Made by a program: the position numbers and the translations under genes. From a virus: a stretch of 39,478 nucleotides of DNA. The stretch covers positions 1 to 39,478 of IMG/VR virus record IMGVR_UViG_3300019764_000011, one strand, 5' to 3'. Shown here piece by piece: positions 7,283 through 14,924 of the stretch; positions within the stretch are counted from its first letter, which is position 1; each line of letters starts with the position of its first letter. Under the pieces are notes generated by a model. The model saw only the letters and a program-made list of their open reading frames with translations. It had not been told where the DNA came from and did not search any database.

Positions 7283-10009
7283 TCACCCCAAATAGTCATC
7301 TTCACCAAACACAATGCCGTACGGTATCTCTGTACCGCGCTGCGACATAGCACCGAATCTGATTGGATTCTCTGTGCTTTTAACATGCTCGCCAGACTGC
7401 GTAATTATTCGTTTCAAGTAGCGCCCCCATTGTTGTCCCCAAGGTTTACCTTCTAGTCGATCAGTCAACGCTTCAGACCTGTTTGCAATAACAAAACAGT
7501 CATCTTTGCACACAATGCCCATTCGTTTTAGCTCTGAGTGCGCGTCGTCTGCATCGTTAGATGAGTTTCGCACCTCATCAATGGCTTCCGCTACCGTTAT
7601 ATCGCGAATCGACACTCCGCCAGCGACTCTAATACGAAGCTGCATAATACTACTCAATGCAAGCATTGACTCGTCATCGTCTGAATCTTCAGTATAGACA
7701 GACCAATCATATACTTTAATGTAGTTGAGTGCAACCTCTTCTGTTACTCGGCAATCAGAAACAAGAGAGTATGAGCCAGCAAGTAACGTTCCGTACTGAT
7801 CAGCGTATCGAGCGTTACCAAAATGGGTGTTTGCTGCACTACGGAACGTTTTAATATTATCTCGAATAATGTCAATCATGCCGATAGTGCGTGCTAGCAG
7901 ACGGCTTGCTACGTCGTCAATTGTGTCTATTTTCTCGTAGATTGTGCTCTGGATAGCTCCCCAGTTTTCCTTATTCCTCGCTTTCTGCTGTGCCGTCTTG
8001 TCCGGCCTTGATCTGAGCGATAGAATAGCCGTTCTGTTGAGTACCGCTTGCTCAGTTGTGCACACCTGAACGCCTACTAGGTAGAACATAGAGTTACTGC
8101 TATATTCCATTACCTCACCGCTCGGATTACCGCGAAGTACGGGGTTTTCCGTATCGTCCGACGAGTCGCGCATCATGTCGAAATACTCCTGCGCCTTGTC
8201 GTTTGTGCTTTTGTTCTTTGGATCGAACTCTTCCACCATCACAGGGAATGCGTCGCTCTTTAGCGTCTGCCTAAGCCCCGCAACCGACGAGTTAAGCGTG
8301 ATGTATACGCCCATATCGCCAATAAGTTTACGAGTGAACGACTTGGTAACAGTAGACTTACCCGAACCAGAACCACCATTAATCCATAGATGAGGACGCC
8401 ATTCGAGCATTCCGCAGATTGGAGCTAATACGCAGAACCCAGCCAACAGCGCAGCACTAGCAGGCATATCCCAATCAAACGCCTTTGCGGCCTCTAGCAG
8501 CCCTTTAGCTTCTTCTTGCCCTAGCGGGTTAGACGGCGCTTTCTTGCGCTCCGCCGCTTGATACAGATAGTTAGAGCGTATGCCGCCAATGTCAACCGTG
8601 GTATTATCAACGACCAAACGGTCACCTAAGTGCATAACGAATCGACCATCATCCATCCAGCACCCACGGCCACGAATACGGCGCTTATTGAATATACCAA
8701 CGACACGGCACGCATTCATCATCCACGACGTGGCAGCGTCCCAGTCCACACCGTCTTTGCTGTTCTGAAACCCACTCTTCCACCACTCAAGCGGGGCAAT
8801 GCCTAATAGTGAGTTCTTGGTATGGTCGCGGTCACGTAACATTTTGATTTGCTTTGTAAACCGGCTGTAGTAGTAGAAACGGCCTTCGTCATAACCTTGC
8901 GGCGCAATGTCTAGTTTTTGCTGAGGTTGGTCGTGTTCTTCGTCGTCGCTATACTGCTCCGGCTCTGGCGTGTGGTCAGCGATATATTGAATCAGGTCAT
9001 AGCCTTCCTCTTTCGCGTCCGAACAATCCCAGTTGTCCGGCTTTCCAATCGGCTGATCTAGCAGCGTTACCGTACATCCGTTCGCTTCAAGATGCTTCTT
9101 GAGCCAGATCATAGCCATTCTGCCATTCTGCTCATCTTGCGGCTTGACTTTACCCTCGTTAGCTCCTCGTTTGTAAACCTGAATATCGTTATCAGCCCAC
9201 AGGGTGACTTTCATTCCGTACAGTGGCGACCAGTCAGTCTTATCAATTGCCTTAGTACCACCCATCCATGAAACAACGTCATAAGCATGGCCGATGTCAA
9301 TGCTAGCAGCCTTCGCGCATTTCTCACCTTCTACAACCAAGACCTCCTCATGGCCTTTCAGTGTATCTAGCAAGTAAATTGGGCGGTTATCATCAAAACC
9401 TTTGAGAATCCAAGACTCTTCACCTGTATTCTTATTCACGCAATACGTGACAGGCAGGAACTGTTTTTTACCGTCGCTGAAAATGCACCGAAGGATAGCG
9501 CCCAATAGATTACCGTGCGCATCACGATAAGCATACACTCCATCGGCTTCTGGCGTGTAGGTCTTAGTCGCGTTAACCTTTGGGTTAAACGCAGTAGCTT
9601 TTCCGCCTTGGATCAACTTGGGCGCGTGAACCGGCACAGGGAATATATGATCCCAGTCATCCAGCGGGTTGTGCTGTTTTACCACGGCGCGAGGCTCTGG
9701 TTTTTCAATAGCACGGCCATCGTCATCAGCAATACCGGCGATCTGCTTCAATCGTTTAACAGTCTCTTTATCAGACAGTTGCTCATGATCTTTTATGAAA
9801 TTATAAGCGTTACCGCCAGCGCCGCAACCAAAGCAATAGTACGTCTGGTTCGTCGGCGTGAATGTTAAACTTGGCGTCTTTTCTTTATGAAAACAGCATA
9901 ACGATTCATATTCAACGCCCTTCTTTTTTAAATCTAATCCGTAGACATTCGCCGCCATATCAACTATGTCAACACGGTCTAGCATGTCCTCAATCGTGTA
10001 ATCGGTCAT
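7283..10009 (-). CDS. Primase-helicase: CHC2 zinc finger, Toprim and P-loop ATPase domains
   Basis: 908 residues. Zinc finger: C38, H41, C59 and C62 in the DnaG-like CCFHKEKTPS...YYCFGCGAGG pattern. Toprim-like domain about 220-280, with E228 (VVEGEK) and D273/D275 (WADND) positioned as metal ligands. After an acidic linker (about 345-365) comes a DUF927-like region and a P-loop ATPase domain with Walker A GGSGSGKST at 545-553 and an acidic FPVMVEEFD strand at 588-596 as Walker B. One polypeptide thus provides primer synthesis and a helicase motor, as in several phage primase-helicases. It has its own promoter with both a -35 (TTGTCT) and an extended -10, 17 bp apart, and a GGAG ribosome site. 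Confidence 0.92.
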   Translation of the reverse strand: MTDYTIEDMLDRVDIVDMAANVYGLDLKKKGVEYESLCCFHKEKTPSLTFTPTNQTYYCFGCGAGGNAYNFIKDHEQLSDKETVKRLKQIAGIADDDGRAIEKPEPRAVVKQHNPLDDWDHIFPVPVHAPKLIQGGKATAFNPKVNATKTYTPEADGVYAYRDAHGNLLGAILRCIFSDGKKQFLPVTYCVNKNTGEESWILKGFDDNRPIYLLDTLKGHEEVLVVEGEKCAKAASIDIGHAYDVVSWMGGTKAIDKTDWSPLYGMKVTLWADNDIQVYKRGANEGKVKPQDEQNGRMAMIWLKKHLEANGCTVTLLDQPIGKPDNWDCSDAKEEGYDLIQYIADHTPEPEQYSDDEEHDQPQQKLDIAPQGYDEGRFYYYSRFTKQIKMLRDRDHTKNSLLGIAPLEWWKSGFQNSKDGVDWDAATSWMMNACRVVGIFNKRRIRGRGCWMDDGRFVMHLGDRLVVDNTTVDIGGIRSNYLYQAAERKKAPSNPLGQEEAKGLLEAAKAFDWDMPASAALLAGFCVLAPICGMLEWRPHLWINGGSGSGKSTVTKSFTRKLIGDMGVYITLNSSVAGLRQTLKSDAFPVMVEEFDPKNKSTNDKAQEYFDMMRDSSDDTENPVLRGNPSGEVMEYSSNSMFYLVGVQVCTTEQAVLNRTAILSLRSRPDKTAQQKARNKENWGAIQSTIYEKIDTIDDVASRLLARTIGMIDIIRDNIKTFRSAANTHFGNARYADQYGTLLAGSYSLVSDCRVTEEVALNYIKVYDWSVYTEDSDDDESMLALSSIMQLRIRVAGGVSIRDITVAEAIDEVRNSSNDADDAHSELKRMGIVCKDDCFVIANRSEALTDRLEGKPWGQQWGRYLKRIITQSGEHVKSTENPIRFGAMSQRGTEIPYGIVFGEDDYLG

Positions 10010-10032
10010 TAATACATCTCCTGCAAGACCGT

Positions 10033-10061
10033 ATTGTATCAGTGAATCAGTAGCGAGACAA
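10033..10061 (-). promoter_or_regulatory. Promoter for the primase-helicase operon
   Basis: Minus-strand TTGTCT, 17-nt spacer ending in TGA, then TACAAT, 24 nt upstream of the primase-helicase ATG. This is the only site of the TGATACAAT type here with a plausible -35. Confidence 0.65.
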
Positions 10062-10069
10062 TGGGATTA

Positions 10070-10237
10070 TTAAACCCTCTCCTGATTATCTATTTCCGTA
10101 TCATCACGAACGCCGTTATCTATCTGCGCTTTCCCATCCGACCTGACGCGCTTGTTTTGGTCTCGCTTACGCCATCTAAGGTGCTTCCACCACTCTACCG
10201 TCTTTACTGAACCTTTTCGCTTACTTGAGCTAGCCAT
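10070..10237 (-). CDS. Small basic hypothetical protein
   Basis: 55 residues, starting MASSSKRKGSVKTVEWWKHL and followed by RWRKRDQNKRVRSDG. The first 35 residues are strongly basic and the tail is acidic (DDTEIDNQERV). The gene overlaps the end of the VRR-NUC gene by 34 nt. A GGGG and an AAGGA precede the ATG, but the spacing of neither is ideal. It may be a nucleic-acid-binding peptide. It stops before the primase promoter. Confidence 0.6.
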   Translation of the reverse strand: MASSSKRKGSVKTVEWWKHLRWRKRDQNKRVRSDGKAQIDNGVRDDTEIDNQERV

Positions 10238-10647
10238 TCCTTAATCAACCCCACAGCTTTTTCTGAAGAGTCCACTATACCAGCTATTCCGCCATTTCTC
10301 AACACTAGGTCGCAGAATCTTTGCTGTGCTGCGTGATGCTCCACTTGAGCTTTACCGCTTGGTTTGTATCCTTCTTTCTTGGTTTCTATCGCAGTGAATA
10401 CAGCAACGGTTCTGCCTACCATTTCAGGCGTAATAACTATTGGAGTCATTCCGATGTAGTCGCTCGATTTGATATTCTTATTCATCTCCTTTGATTCGTT
10501 AGCTAGACCATAACGAACCCATTGTCCGTTCTTCGCCTCGAAAACGCCTACGTTATTCCTAAACAAAACCGTTCTAAATTGTTCCGAACAGTCTAGTCGC
10601 GCTCGCTGAGCAACGCTAGATTCTGACTTCTTGCTTGATCGTGTCAT
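10204..10647 (-). CDS. VRR-NUC family nuclease
   Basis: 147 residues. The sequence LFRNNVGVFEAKNGQWVRYGL, then SSDYIGMTPI (D63), VAVFTAIETKK (E88, K90) and HHAAQQRFCDLVLRNGGIAGIVDS follows the VRR-NUC order of a PD-(D/E)xK nuclease with the basic and Gln residues of the last helices. VRR-NUC proteins are stand-alone or fused structure-selective nucleases, often beside SF2 helicases in phages, as here with one gene in between. It probably resolves replication or recombination branches. It overlaps the upstream gene by 32 nt. Confidence 0.88.
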   Translation of the reverse strand: MTRSSKKSESSVAQRARLDCSEQFRTVLFRNNVGVFEAKNGQWVRYGLANESKEMNKNIKSSDYIGMTPIVITPEMVGRTVAVFTAIETKKEGYKPSGKAQVEHHAAQQRFCDLVLRNGGIAGIVDSSEKAVGLIKEWLAQVSEKVQ

Positions 10648-11077
10648 AGTGCCACCCGTGTTTTTTATGATGAATCCAATATATTGTCTGTAGCTTGCCT
10701 TGTGGGAGTTTGTCGTCTTTAACGAATCCTGTATTAACAGACTGTTCCGCAGAATCCTCCATAATCCAGCTAAACATTGCTACATACGATACGTTAGCGT
10801 TTTCAATCGCTGCAACTTGCTCTGTTGTTAGGTCGCTTCGCTTATCCCATAATCCAATCCATAACTCTGACTCGCCTCGTTTGACTATAAAGTCAACTAT
10901 TGAGCCTGTCTTGTCAATCCTACGAACCGAGTCAAACGTGAGCAATACGGGGTCTTGCAGTATCTTGCTAGTCTGCACGAACTGACTCGGATCGCGTGTT
11001 GTTTCTGTTATAAATCGTGGCAAATAGATCTGTTTGTATTTCTCTAAATGCTGATGAACTTGTTCTTTAAAATCCAA
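10616..11077 (-). CDS. Hypothetical protein between SF2 helicase and VRR nuclease
   Basis: 153 residues, family not recognised. The middle (LLTFDSVRRIDKTGSIVDFIVKRGESELWIGLWDKR, interrupted by turns) reads as consecutive beta strands with Asp and Glu residues, and the end (KLQTIYWIHHKKHGWHYDTI) is His- and aromatic-rich. An Asp...Glu-x-Trp strand order could hide a degenerate nuclease fold, but no complete motif is seen. It overlaps both neighbours (11 nt and 32 nt), so it is part of a tight helicase-X-nuclease unit and probably cooperates with them. Confidence 0.75.
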   Translation of the reverse strand: MDFKEQVHQHLEKYKQIYLPRFITETTRDPSQFVQTSKILQDPVLLTFDSVRRIDKTGSIVDFIVKRGESELWIGLWDKRSDLTTEQVAAIENANVSYVAMFSWIMEDSAEQSVNTGFVKDDKLPQGKLQTIYWIHHKKHGWHYDTIKQEVRI

Positions 11078-12821
11078 GGCTATCTCCTCTGATCGCGTCG
11101 ATTGTGTATTGAAAGTTCATATTACTATACGGCCGCTCGATTTGCGAGTTTCTTAGCTCAAGAAATTCACGCATGTTTTCTATTAGTTCGTTCGCCTTCT
11201 TTGCGCCGTATTTTTTAGCTTCTTGCTCTGTAACGCCAAAAACGTTGGTCAGTATAGCATCGAATACAACTGGATCGCCCCAAGCTACGTTCTCTTTGTA
11301 GTGTTTGATCGCTTTATTTAGCTTCGCCATCGCTTTGCGCTTCTTTTCAATACCTGCTTTCTTGTAAGCCGTTGCGCCTCTAGCGTATCCTAGCTTTGCG
11401 TCTATCGCAGCGAGATCAGCGGCTGTTTGAGCTTCGCGCATGAGTTGGTTTTGGTCTTTTCTAGTCTCCTCGCGTTGCTCATCCCTCATCCGTTTTAAAT
11501 CTTCTGGCGTAATGGCCTTAAGCTCAATATCAAGCTTCAACATTTCGTTTTCTTGCTTAGTGAAAACGTATCCGCAGTATATGCATGAGCCTCTTATTCT
11601 TGAGTCTAATCCGCAGCTTGGGCATTTTCTGATTGATATTGTGTGGACGTCACCTTCTCGCTTCCTCCCAACCTTGCCATCTAAACTCCAGTTTCGACGT
11701 GTGCATGGATAATGATCAAGATTTGATATGTTGCCAACACAATCAAAAATAAAGGCGTGTTTCTTATCTTTATGAGGCCTTAACGGTCTACCAATTTGCT
11801 GTATATGCAATGAAAGACTTTGTGTTGGTCTACATAAACCAACAGCTGAAAGCTCGGGGACATCAAATCCCTCTGAGATCAGGTCGGCATTGCATACAAC
11901 TTCGTATTCCCCACTCTCTAGCCCATTAAGAGCTCGCGTTCTAACAGACCTGCTAGTATTGCCATTTATTGCAATTGCTTTAAACCCCTCTGCAATGAAC
12001 GCCTCTGCCATTTCTTCAGATGCTTTAATATTTACAGCATACGCAACCATCGGCTTGTGAGGGCAATGTTTTGAGTAATGAGATATTAAGTCAGCGCAAA
12101 CTTTTTTACCTTTCTCTTGCCTGAACCCATCAGCCATTTTTGACGACATAGCGCCAGTTTTGCTTTCTCTCATGGCCGGAATGTTTATTGGCTGGCTTGG
12201 TATCATTGCTATGTACTCTGATAGATACCCATTATCAATGAGATCATCAACATAGGCACCCATTACCAAATCAGTGCAATAACCTCCGCTATTAATCCCA
12301 AGACCTTTGCCGTCTAAGCGTTCCGGCGACGCTGTAAACCCAAGCAAAAGAGCATTTTTGTATTTCTCTACAATTTTCCCCCATAGGCTACCCTGTGTCC
12401 AGTGGTGGAACTCGTCACCAAAAATGACATCAGGGTTTAATGATAACTTATCAAGCCTTGCAGATAGAGTTTGCACTGAGCAGACGTACAAGCTACCAAC
12501 AAATGGATCAACGTAAGTTCTTCCAAACTTCTTAAACTGCTCAAATTTCGCCTCTTTAATCGTTTCAGAAGCTGCTATTATTTGATGAGTCAAGCCGTAT
12601 TCACAAAGCATTGATGATAATTGCTTAACTAACTCCTGCCTGTGCACGCACAATAAAACCTGCTTTCCATTTAAAACGAAGTCGCTGATCATGTCGCCCT
12701 GAAGTTTCGACTTCCCGCTACCAGTTGGACTTACTGCGCATATCCCTCTGTGGCCGTCGGCTATGGATTTGTTGATATTTTCTTTTAGCTCTAACTGATA
12801 ATCTCTTAATACTGGCCTCAA
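11067..12821 (-). CDS. SF2 DEAD/DEAH-box helicase with C-terminal zinc ribbon
   Basis: 584 residues. Walker A SPTGSGKS at 31-38, DEFHH at 136-140 (motif II), TASPERLDG at 163-171 (motif III region) and QQIGRPLRP near 335 (motif VI) define an active superfamily 2 helicase of the RadD/type III restriction-like group. A four-Cys zinc ribbon (CPSC...CIYCGY) lies around 395-420, followed by a long basic helical tail. The start codon is TTG with a strong AAGAGGAA ribosome site; no ATG is available nearby. Together with the next two genes it resembles phage fork-remodelling modules. Confidence 0.9.
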   Translation of the reverse strand: MRPVLRDYQLELKENINKSIADGHRGICAVSPTGSGKSKLQGDMISDFVLNGKQVLLCVHRQELVKQLSSMLCEYGLTHQIIAASETIKEAKFEQFKKFGRTYVDPFVGSLYVCSVQTLSARLDKLSLNPDVIFGDEFHHWTQGSLWGKIVEKYKNALLLGFTASPERLDGKGLGINSGGYCTDLVMGAYVDDLIDNGYLSEYIAMIPSQPINIPAMRESKTGAMSSKMADGFRQEKGKKVCADLISHYSKHCPHKPMVAYAVNIKASEEMAEAFIAEGFKAIAINGNTSRSVRTRALNGLESGEYEVVCNADLISEGFDVPELSAVGLCRPTQSLSLHIQQIGRPLRPHKDKKHAFIFDCVGNISNLDHYPCTRRNWSLDGKVGRKREGDVHTISIRKCPSCGLDSRIRGSCIYCGYVFTKQENEMLKLDIELKAITPEDLKRMRDEQREETRKDQNQLMREAQTAADLAAIDAKLGYARGATAYKKAGIEKKRKAMAKLNKAIKHYKENVAWGDPVVFDAILTNVFGVTEQEAKKYGAKKANELIENMREFLELRNSQIERPYSNMNFQYTIDAIRGDSLGF

Positions 12822-12843
12822 TGATAATTCCTCTTGTTATATT

Positions 12844-13026
12844 TCATCCGATGACAAAAAATTCACCATCCTCGAAATTCCATGTAATCTCTAAATTATC
12901 GTAGATAATAGTCACTTCGTTTTCACCTTGCTCAGCGGCATTTAATGCGGCTCTTAAAGAGTGAACCATTCTCTCTCGACTATTGTCTGTCTTGTGGAAA
13001 TCCTGCTCTGCAATTAATGTACTCAT
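12844..13026 (-). CDS. Small hypothetical protein with duplicated leader element upstream
   Basis: 60 residues, acidic. It has a helix (RERMVHSLRAALNAAEQG) followed by a beta hairpin (EVTIIYDNLEITWNFEDGEFFVIG). No family is recognised; the fold pattern is like small phage regulatory or anti-host proteins, but that is not evidence of function. A CAGGAG ribosome site is present. The gene is preceded by the 65-nt leader that recurs upstream of 28136-28333. Confidence 0.7.
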   Translation of the reverse strand: MSTLIAEQDFHKTDNSRERMVHSLRAALNAAEQGENEVTIIYDNLEITWNFEDGEFFVIG

Positions 13027-13032
13027 ACTAGT

Positions 13033-13097
13033 CTCCTGAAATATAACAACAAATGTTGTCGGATTGTTCGTCTGCGGCTCTCAACCGCAAATTTAAT
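13033..13097 (-). promoter_or_regulatory. Leader element copy A: hairpin plus conserved ACAATCC box
   Basis: On the minus strand: an AAATTTGCGG segment, a 5-bp hairpin TGCGG/CCGCA with a 7-nt TTGAGAG loop (13073-13089), then ACAATCCGACAACATTT, a TATATTT segment and the AGGAG ribosome site of the 60-residue gene. The same succession recurs at 28066-28128 on the other strand. Copy A also has a perfect ACAACA/TGTTGT inverted repeat after the box. It could be an RNA element or a promoter with operator (TTGCGG, 16 nt, AACAAT). Confidence 0.65.
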
Positions 13098-13099
13098 GG

Positions 13100-13315
13100 T
13101 TATGTGTCATTAGCTTGCTTTAGCTCAGCCGCTTTTCGTGCAAGTTCTGGCTGCGTCATTCCTGTAGCGACGTATATCATTTTCCCTATTTCTTGCGCGT
13201 CCAGTCTGTACCCCATTGCAATTTCACCAACACACATGCTTGATATGTCAGCAAGCACACATAACAATTCGGTTAAATCAGACGCTTCCTGCACTCGTTC
13301 TACTCGTTCAGTCAT
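13100..13315 (-). CDS. Small hypothetical protein
   Basis: 71 residues, predicted all-helical (TERVERVQEASDLTELLCVLADI...DAQEIGKMIYVATGMTQPELARKAAELKQ). The last two helices have the spacing of a compact HTH-like unit, but no family is recognised. An AGAGG ribosome site precedes it. It is near the start of the leftward early transcript. Confidence 0.65.
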   Translation of the reverse strand: MTERVERVQEASDLTELLCVLADISSMCVGEIAMGYRLDAQEIGKMIYVATGMTQPELARKAAELKQANDT

Positions 13316-13385
13316 CTCGTTTTACCTCTGGGTTGCCACTAATTTTATCTATAAAGTTATGCCTGTGGTTCTTTAGTGGTCTGTG

Positions 13386-13448
13386 TCACCCAAAAGAACA
13401 TAACAAGGCGCTCAACTCGGACTCGTCTTTCTTCGCTTCGTTCATCAT
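13386..13448 (-). CDS. Possible 20-residue leader peptide of the leftward operon
   Basis: The frame MMNEAKKDESELSALLCSFG is very short but preceded by an excellent ribosome site (GGAGAGGA directly upstream), the first such site after the control region. It could be a true small protein or a leader peptide. Sequence support is limited to the ribosome site. Confidence 0.35.
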   Translation of the reverse strand: MMNEAKKDESELSALLCSFG

Positions 13449-13525
13449 TCCTCTCCAGTTAACTAATAGTTATGTGAGCAATTCGCACACTTTACCACCT
13501 ATACCTACGAAAAACAACCTATTTT

Positions 13526-13539
13526 TGTAACATGTTACA
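13526..13539. repeat. 14-bp palindrome TGTAACATGTTACA
   Basis: Perfect dyad made of two inverted TGTAACA half-sites; single half-sites recur three times within 270 bp to the right. This is the typical layout of a dimeric regulator's operator. Confidence 0.8.
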
Positions 13540-13582
13540 TATTCATAATAACCAACCGTGGCATGTGGAAAACAGTAAATAC

Positions 13583-13732
13583 GCGGCCTGTAGGCGTAGT
13601 GTCCCCTGAGTTACGCTGTTACGGGAAAAATAGACATATATAGAGAGGTAAATATAAAGAGATATACTCTTATATATACATATATAATTTAAAATATATA
13701 TGTAACATTGTAGACATCGGTCTACAGGCCGC
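13583..13732. repeat. 11-bp inverted repeat flanking an AT-rich tract
   Basis: GCGGCCTGTAG at 13583-13593 and its exact complement CTACAGGCCGC at 13722-13732 bracket about 128 bp that include the AT-rich tract. Such a layout could loop out or extrude the tract, or mark binding sites for an initiator. Confidence 0.75.
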
Positions 13733-13802
13733 ATGATAGCTGGATTTCTTCTGTCACACTTTTTGTTACAAACGTGTCACAGAATTTATTTTTGTAACAT
13801 GG

Positions 13803-13831
13803 TTGACTGGCGGGGTGATGTGTGGGATAGT
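13803..13831 (+). promoter_or_regulatory. Rightward early promoter
   Basis: TTGACT, 17-nt spacer ending in TGG (extended -10), then GATAGT; it is 42 nt upstream of the first plus-strand gene. A TGTAACA half-site ends 4 nt before the -35, well placed for regulation. Confidence 0.6.
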
Positions 13832-13872
13832 GGGTGGTATAGCAACACAACACACAACAAGGAGTAACCATC

Positions 13873-14064
13873 ATGCTAACACTAGAAGAACAAAATGAAT
13901 TACTTATCGAATGCCAAACACTGTCTTCACAAAGACCATTTACTATTACTGAATATGATGTTACCAATAACAGATTCATTACTCATAAATTCACATTGCG
14001 CGCAGATGGCACTAGAGACTATGTAAGAACCATTACTGAAAACACACCGAAGTCGGTTAAGTGA
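13873..14064 (+). CDS. Small hypothetical early protein
   Basis: 63 residues, with an N-terminal helix (TLEEQNELLIECQTL) and a beta-rich remainder. An AAGGAG ribosome site lies 9 nt before the ATG. It is the first gene of the rightward operon, a place where phages often carry host-takeover proteins. No family recognised. Confidence 0.72.
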   Translation: MLTLEEQNELLIECQTLSSQRPFTITEYDVTNNRFITHKFTLRADGTRDYVRTITENTPKSVK

Positions 14065-14077
14065 TAGGAGAACAACT

Positions 14078-14575
14078 ATGAAGTTTGAAAACGGGCATCA
14101 CGTAAAGACAGAAGATTTAACGGAAGAACTTTACCATAAGTTCTGTCAGAAAGTTAAAGGTCAAGGTTTTGATGATGGAGAGTATCCTTACTCTGGTTGG
14201 ATGCATTACAACTATGTCGGCATTTCTAATGAGAGGATATACCACAGTGACGGTGTTGATTTTAATAATCCAGAGTTGCTATTAACAATCGAACAAGCCT
14301 TATCAGACAGACAGGAACAACCAATGAGCAAAGTAAGAATCATCGAGATTGAACAAGAACCAAAGTTTAAGCCGTTTAAGCTTGAGATTACTATTGGCTC
14401 CGAAAAGGAGCTTATTAACCTTTGGCATCGGATGAATATATCTGTAAACTATTTCATGGATAATGGATATTATCCCGAACAAATAAAGTGCTCACCAGAC
14501 TATGATTCTCAATTCATCAGTGAGATATGGCAAGAACTAGAAGTTAAAGCAAAAGAGTTTGGGCTTCGGGAATGA
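14078..14575 (+). CDS. Early protein, paralogue of the 28983-29342 product, two domains
   Basis: 165 residues. Residues 1-78 (GHHVKTEDLTEELYHKFCQK...GWMHYNYVG...PELLLTIEQAL) align along their length with the 119-residue product of 28983-29342. Residues 83-165 begin with an internal Met (MSKVRIIEIEQ) and carry a second domain (KPFKLEITIGSEKELINLWHRMNI) of a type seen in small phage proteins of unknown function. The internal Met could initiate a separate product. It overlaps the next gene by 4 nt. Confidence 0.78.
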   Translation: MKFENGHHVKTEDLTEELYHKFCQKVKGQGFDDGEYPYSGWMHYNYVGISNERIYHSDGVDFNNPELLLTIEQALSDRQEQPMSKVRIIEIEQEPKFKPFKLEITIGSEKELINLWHRMNISVNYFMDNGYYPEQIKCSPDYDSQFISEIWQELEVKAKEFGLRE

Positions 14576-14700
14576 ACAACAAGCAAACACCGCTAGGCGA
14601 ACTCTTCATAAAATACGAACGAGCCAAAAACCCAGTGACAAAATCTGTCTATCGTGAGATAATCGCTAACAGATTGACACGAATGGAGATGAAGAAATGA
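14572..14700 (+). CDS. Small basic hypothetical protein
   Basis: 42 residues, basic and helical (LGELFIKYERAKNPVTKSVY...RLTRMEMKK). Both ends overlap neighbours as ATGA, so it is translationally chained between the two-domain early protein and the next gene. That coupling, and the absence of any gap, is the main support. Confidence 0.65.
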   Translation: MNNKQTPLGELFIKYERAKNPVTKSVYREIIANRLTRMEMKK

Positions 14701-14924
14701 ACCCACCACAAACCGCACCTAAAGACAGATTGTTTCTGGCAGGCGTTGGACTTCCTTGGCTAGTTATGGCAATATGGAATGACTACCAAGAAGAATTTGT
14801 TTACGCCGATCTTGAAACGTCATTGTGTGAAGGAAAGTATGACTCAGGGTTTTTCACTGAGTACGCCAAGCATAGTGAAATCAAAGGTTGGCTAGATGTA
14901 CCAGATAAGGACATGCAACAATGA
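14697..14924 (+). CDS. Small hypothetical protein, DUF551-like pattern
   Basis: 75 residues. The order PKDRLFLAGVGLPWLVMAIWND...FVYADL...GFFTEYAKHSEIKGWLDVP matches the general scheme of phage DUF551-type proteins ('P.d..iL......W.va.W.....f......W..lP'). The match is from memory and loose. It overlaps the genes on both sides by 4 nt, immediately upstream of the recombination exonuclease. Confidence 0.68.
   Translation: MNPPQTAPKDRLFLAGVGLPWLVMAIWNDYQEEFVYADLETSLCEGKYDSGFFTEYAKHSEIKGWLDVPDKDMQQ

Larger units (their letters stand above)
13449..13872 (+). other. Divergent AT-rich control region, candidate operator/origin
   Basis: About 420 bp without convincing genes, between leftward and rightward early genes. 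It holds a perfect 14-bp palindrome TGTAACATGTTACA (13526-13539), further TGTAACA or TGTTACA copies at 13701-13707, 13764-13770 and 13793-13799, an 11-bp inverted repeat with arms 13583-13593 and 13722-13732, and between those arms a very AT-rich tract of TATA/ATAT steps (about 13630-13700). A rightward promoter is at 13803-13831. Repeats plus an AT-rich tract in a divergent gap fit either a repressor-controlled switch or a replication origin. Confidence 0.65.

Noticed and set aside
13543-13734. Open frame of 63 codons on the minus strand in the control region
   Set aside because: Made of the AT-rich tract (runs of Ile/Tyr/Ser), no ribosome site, and it crosses the repeats.
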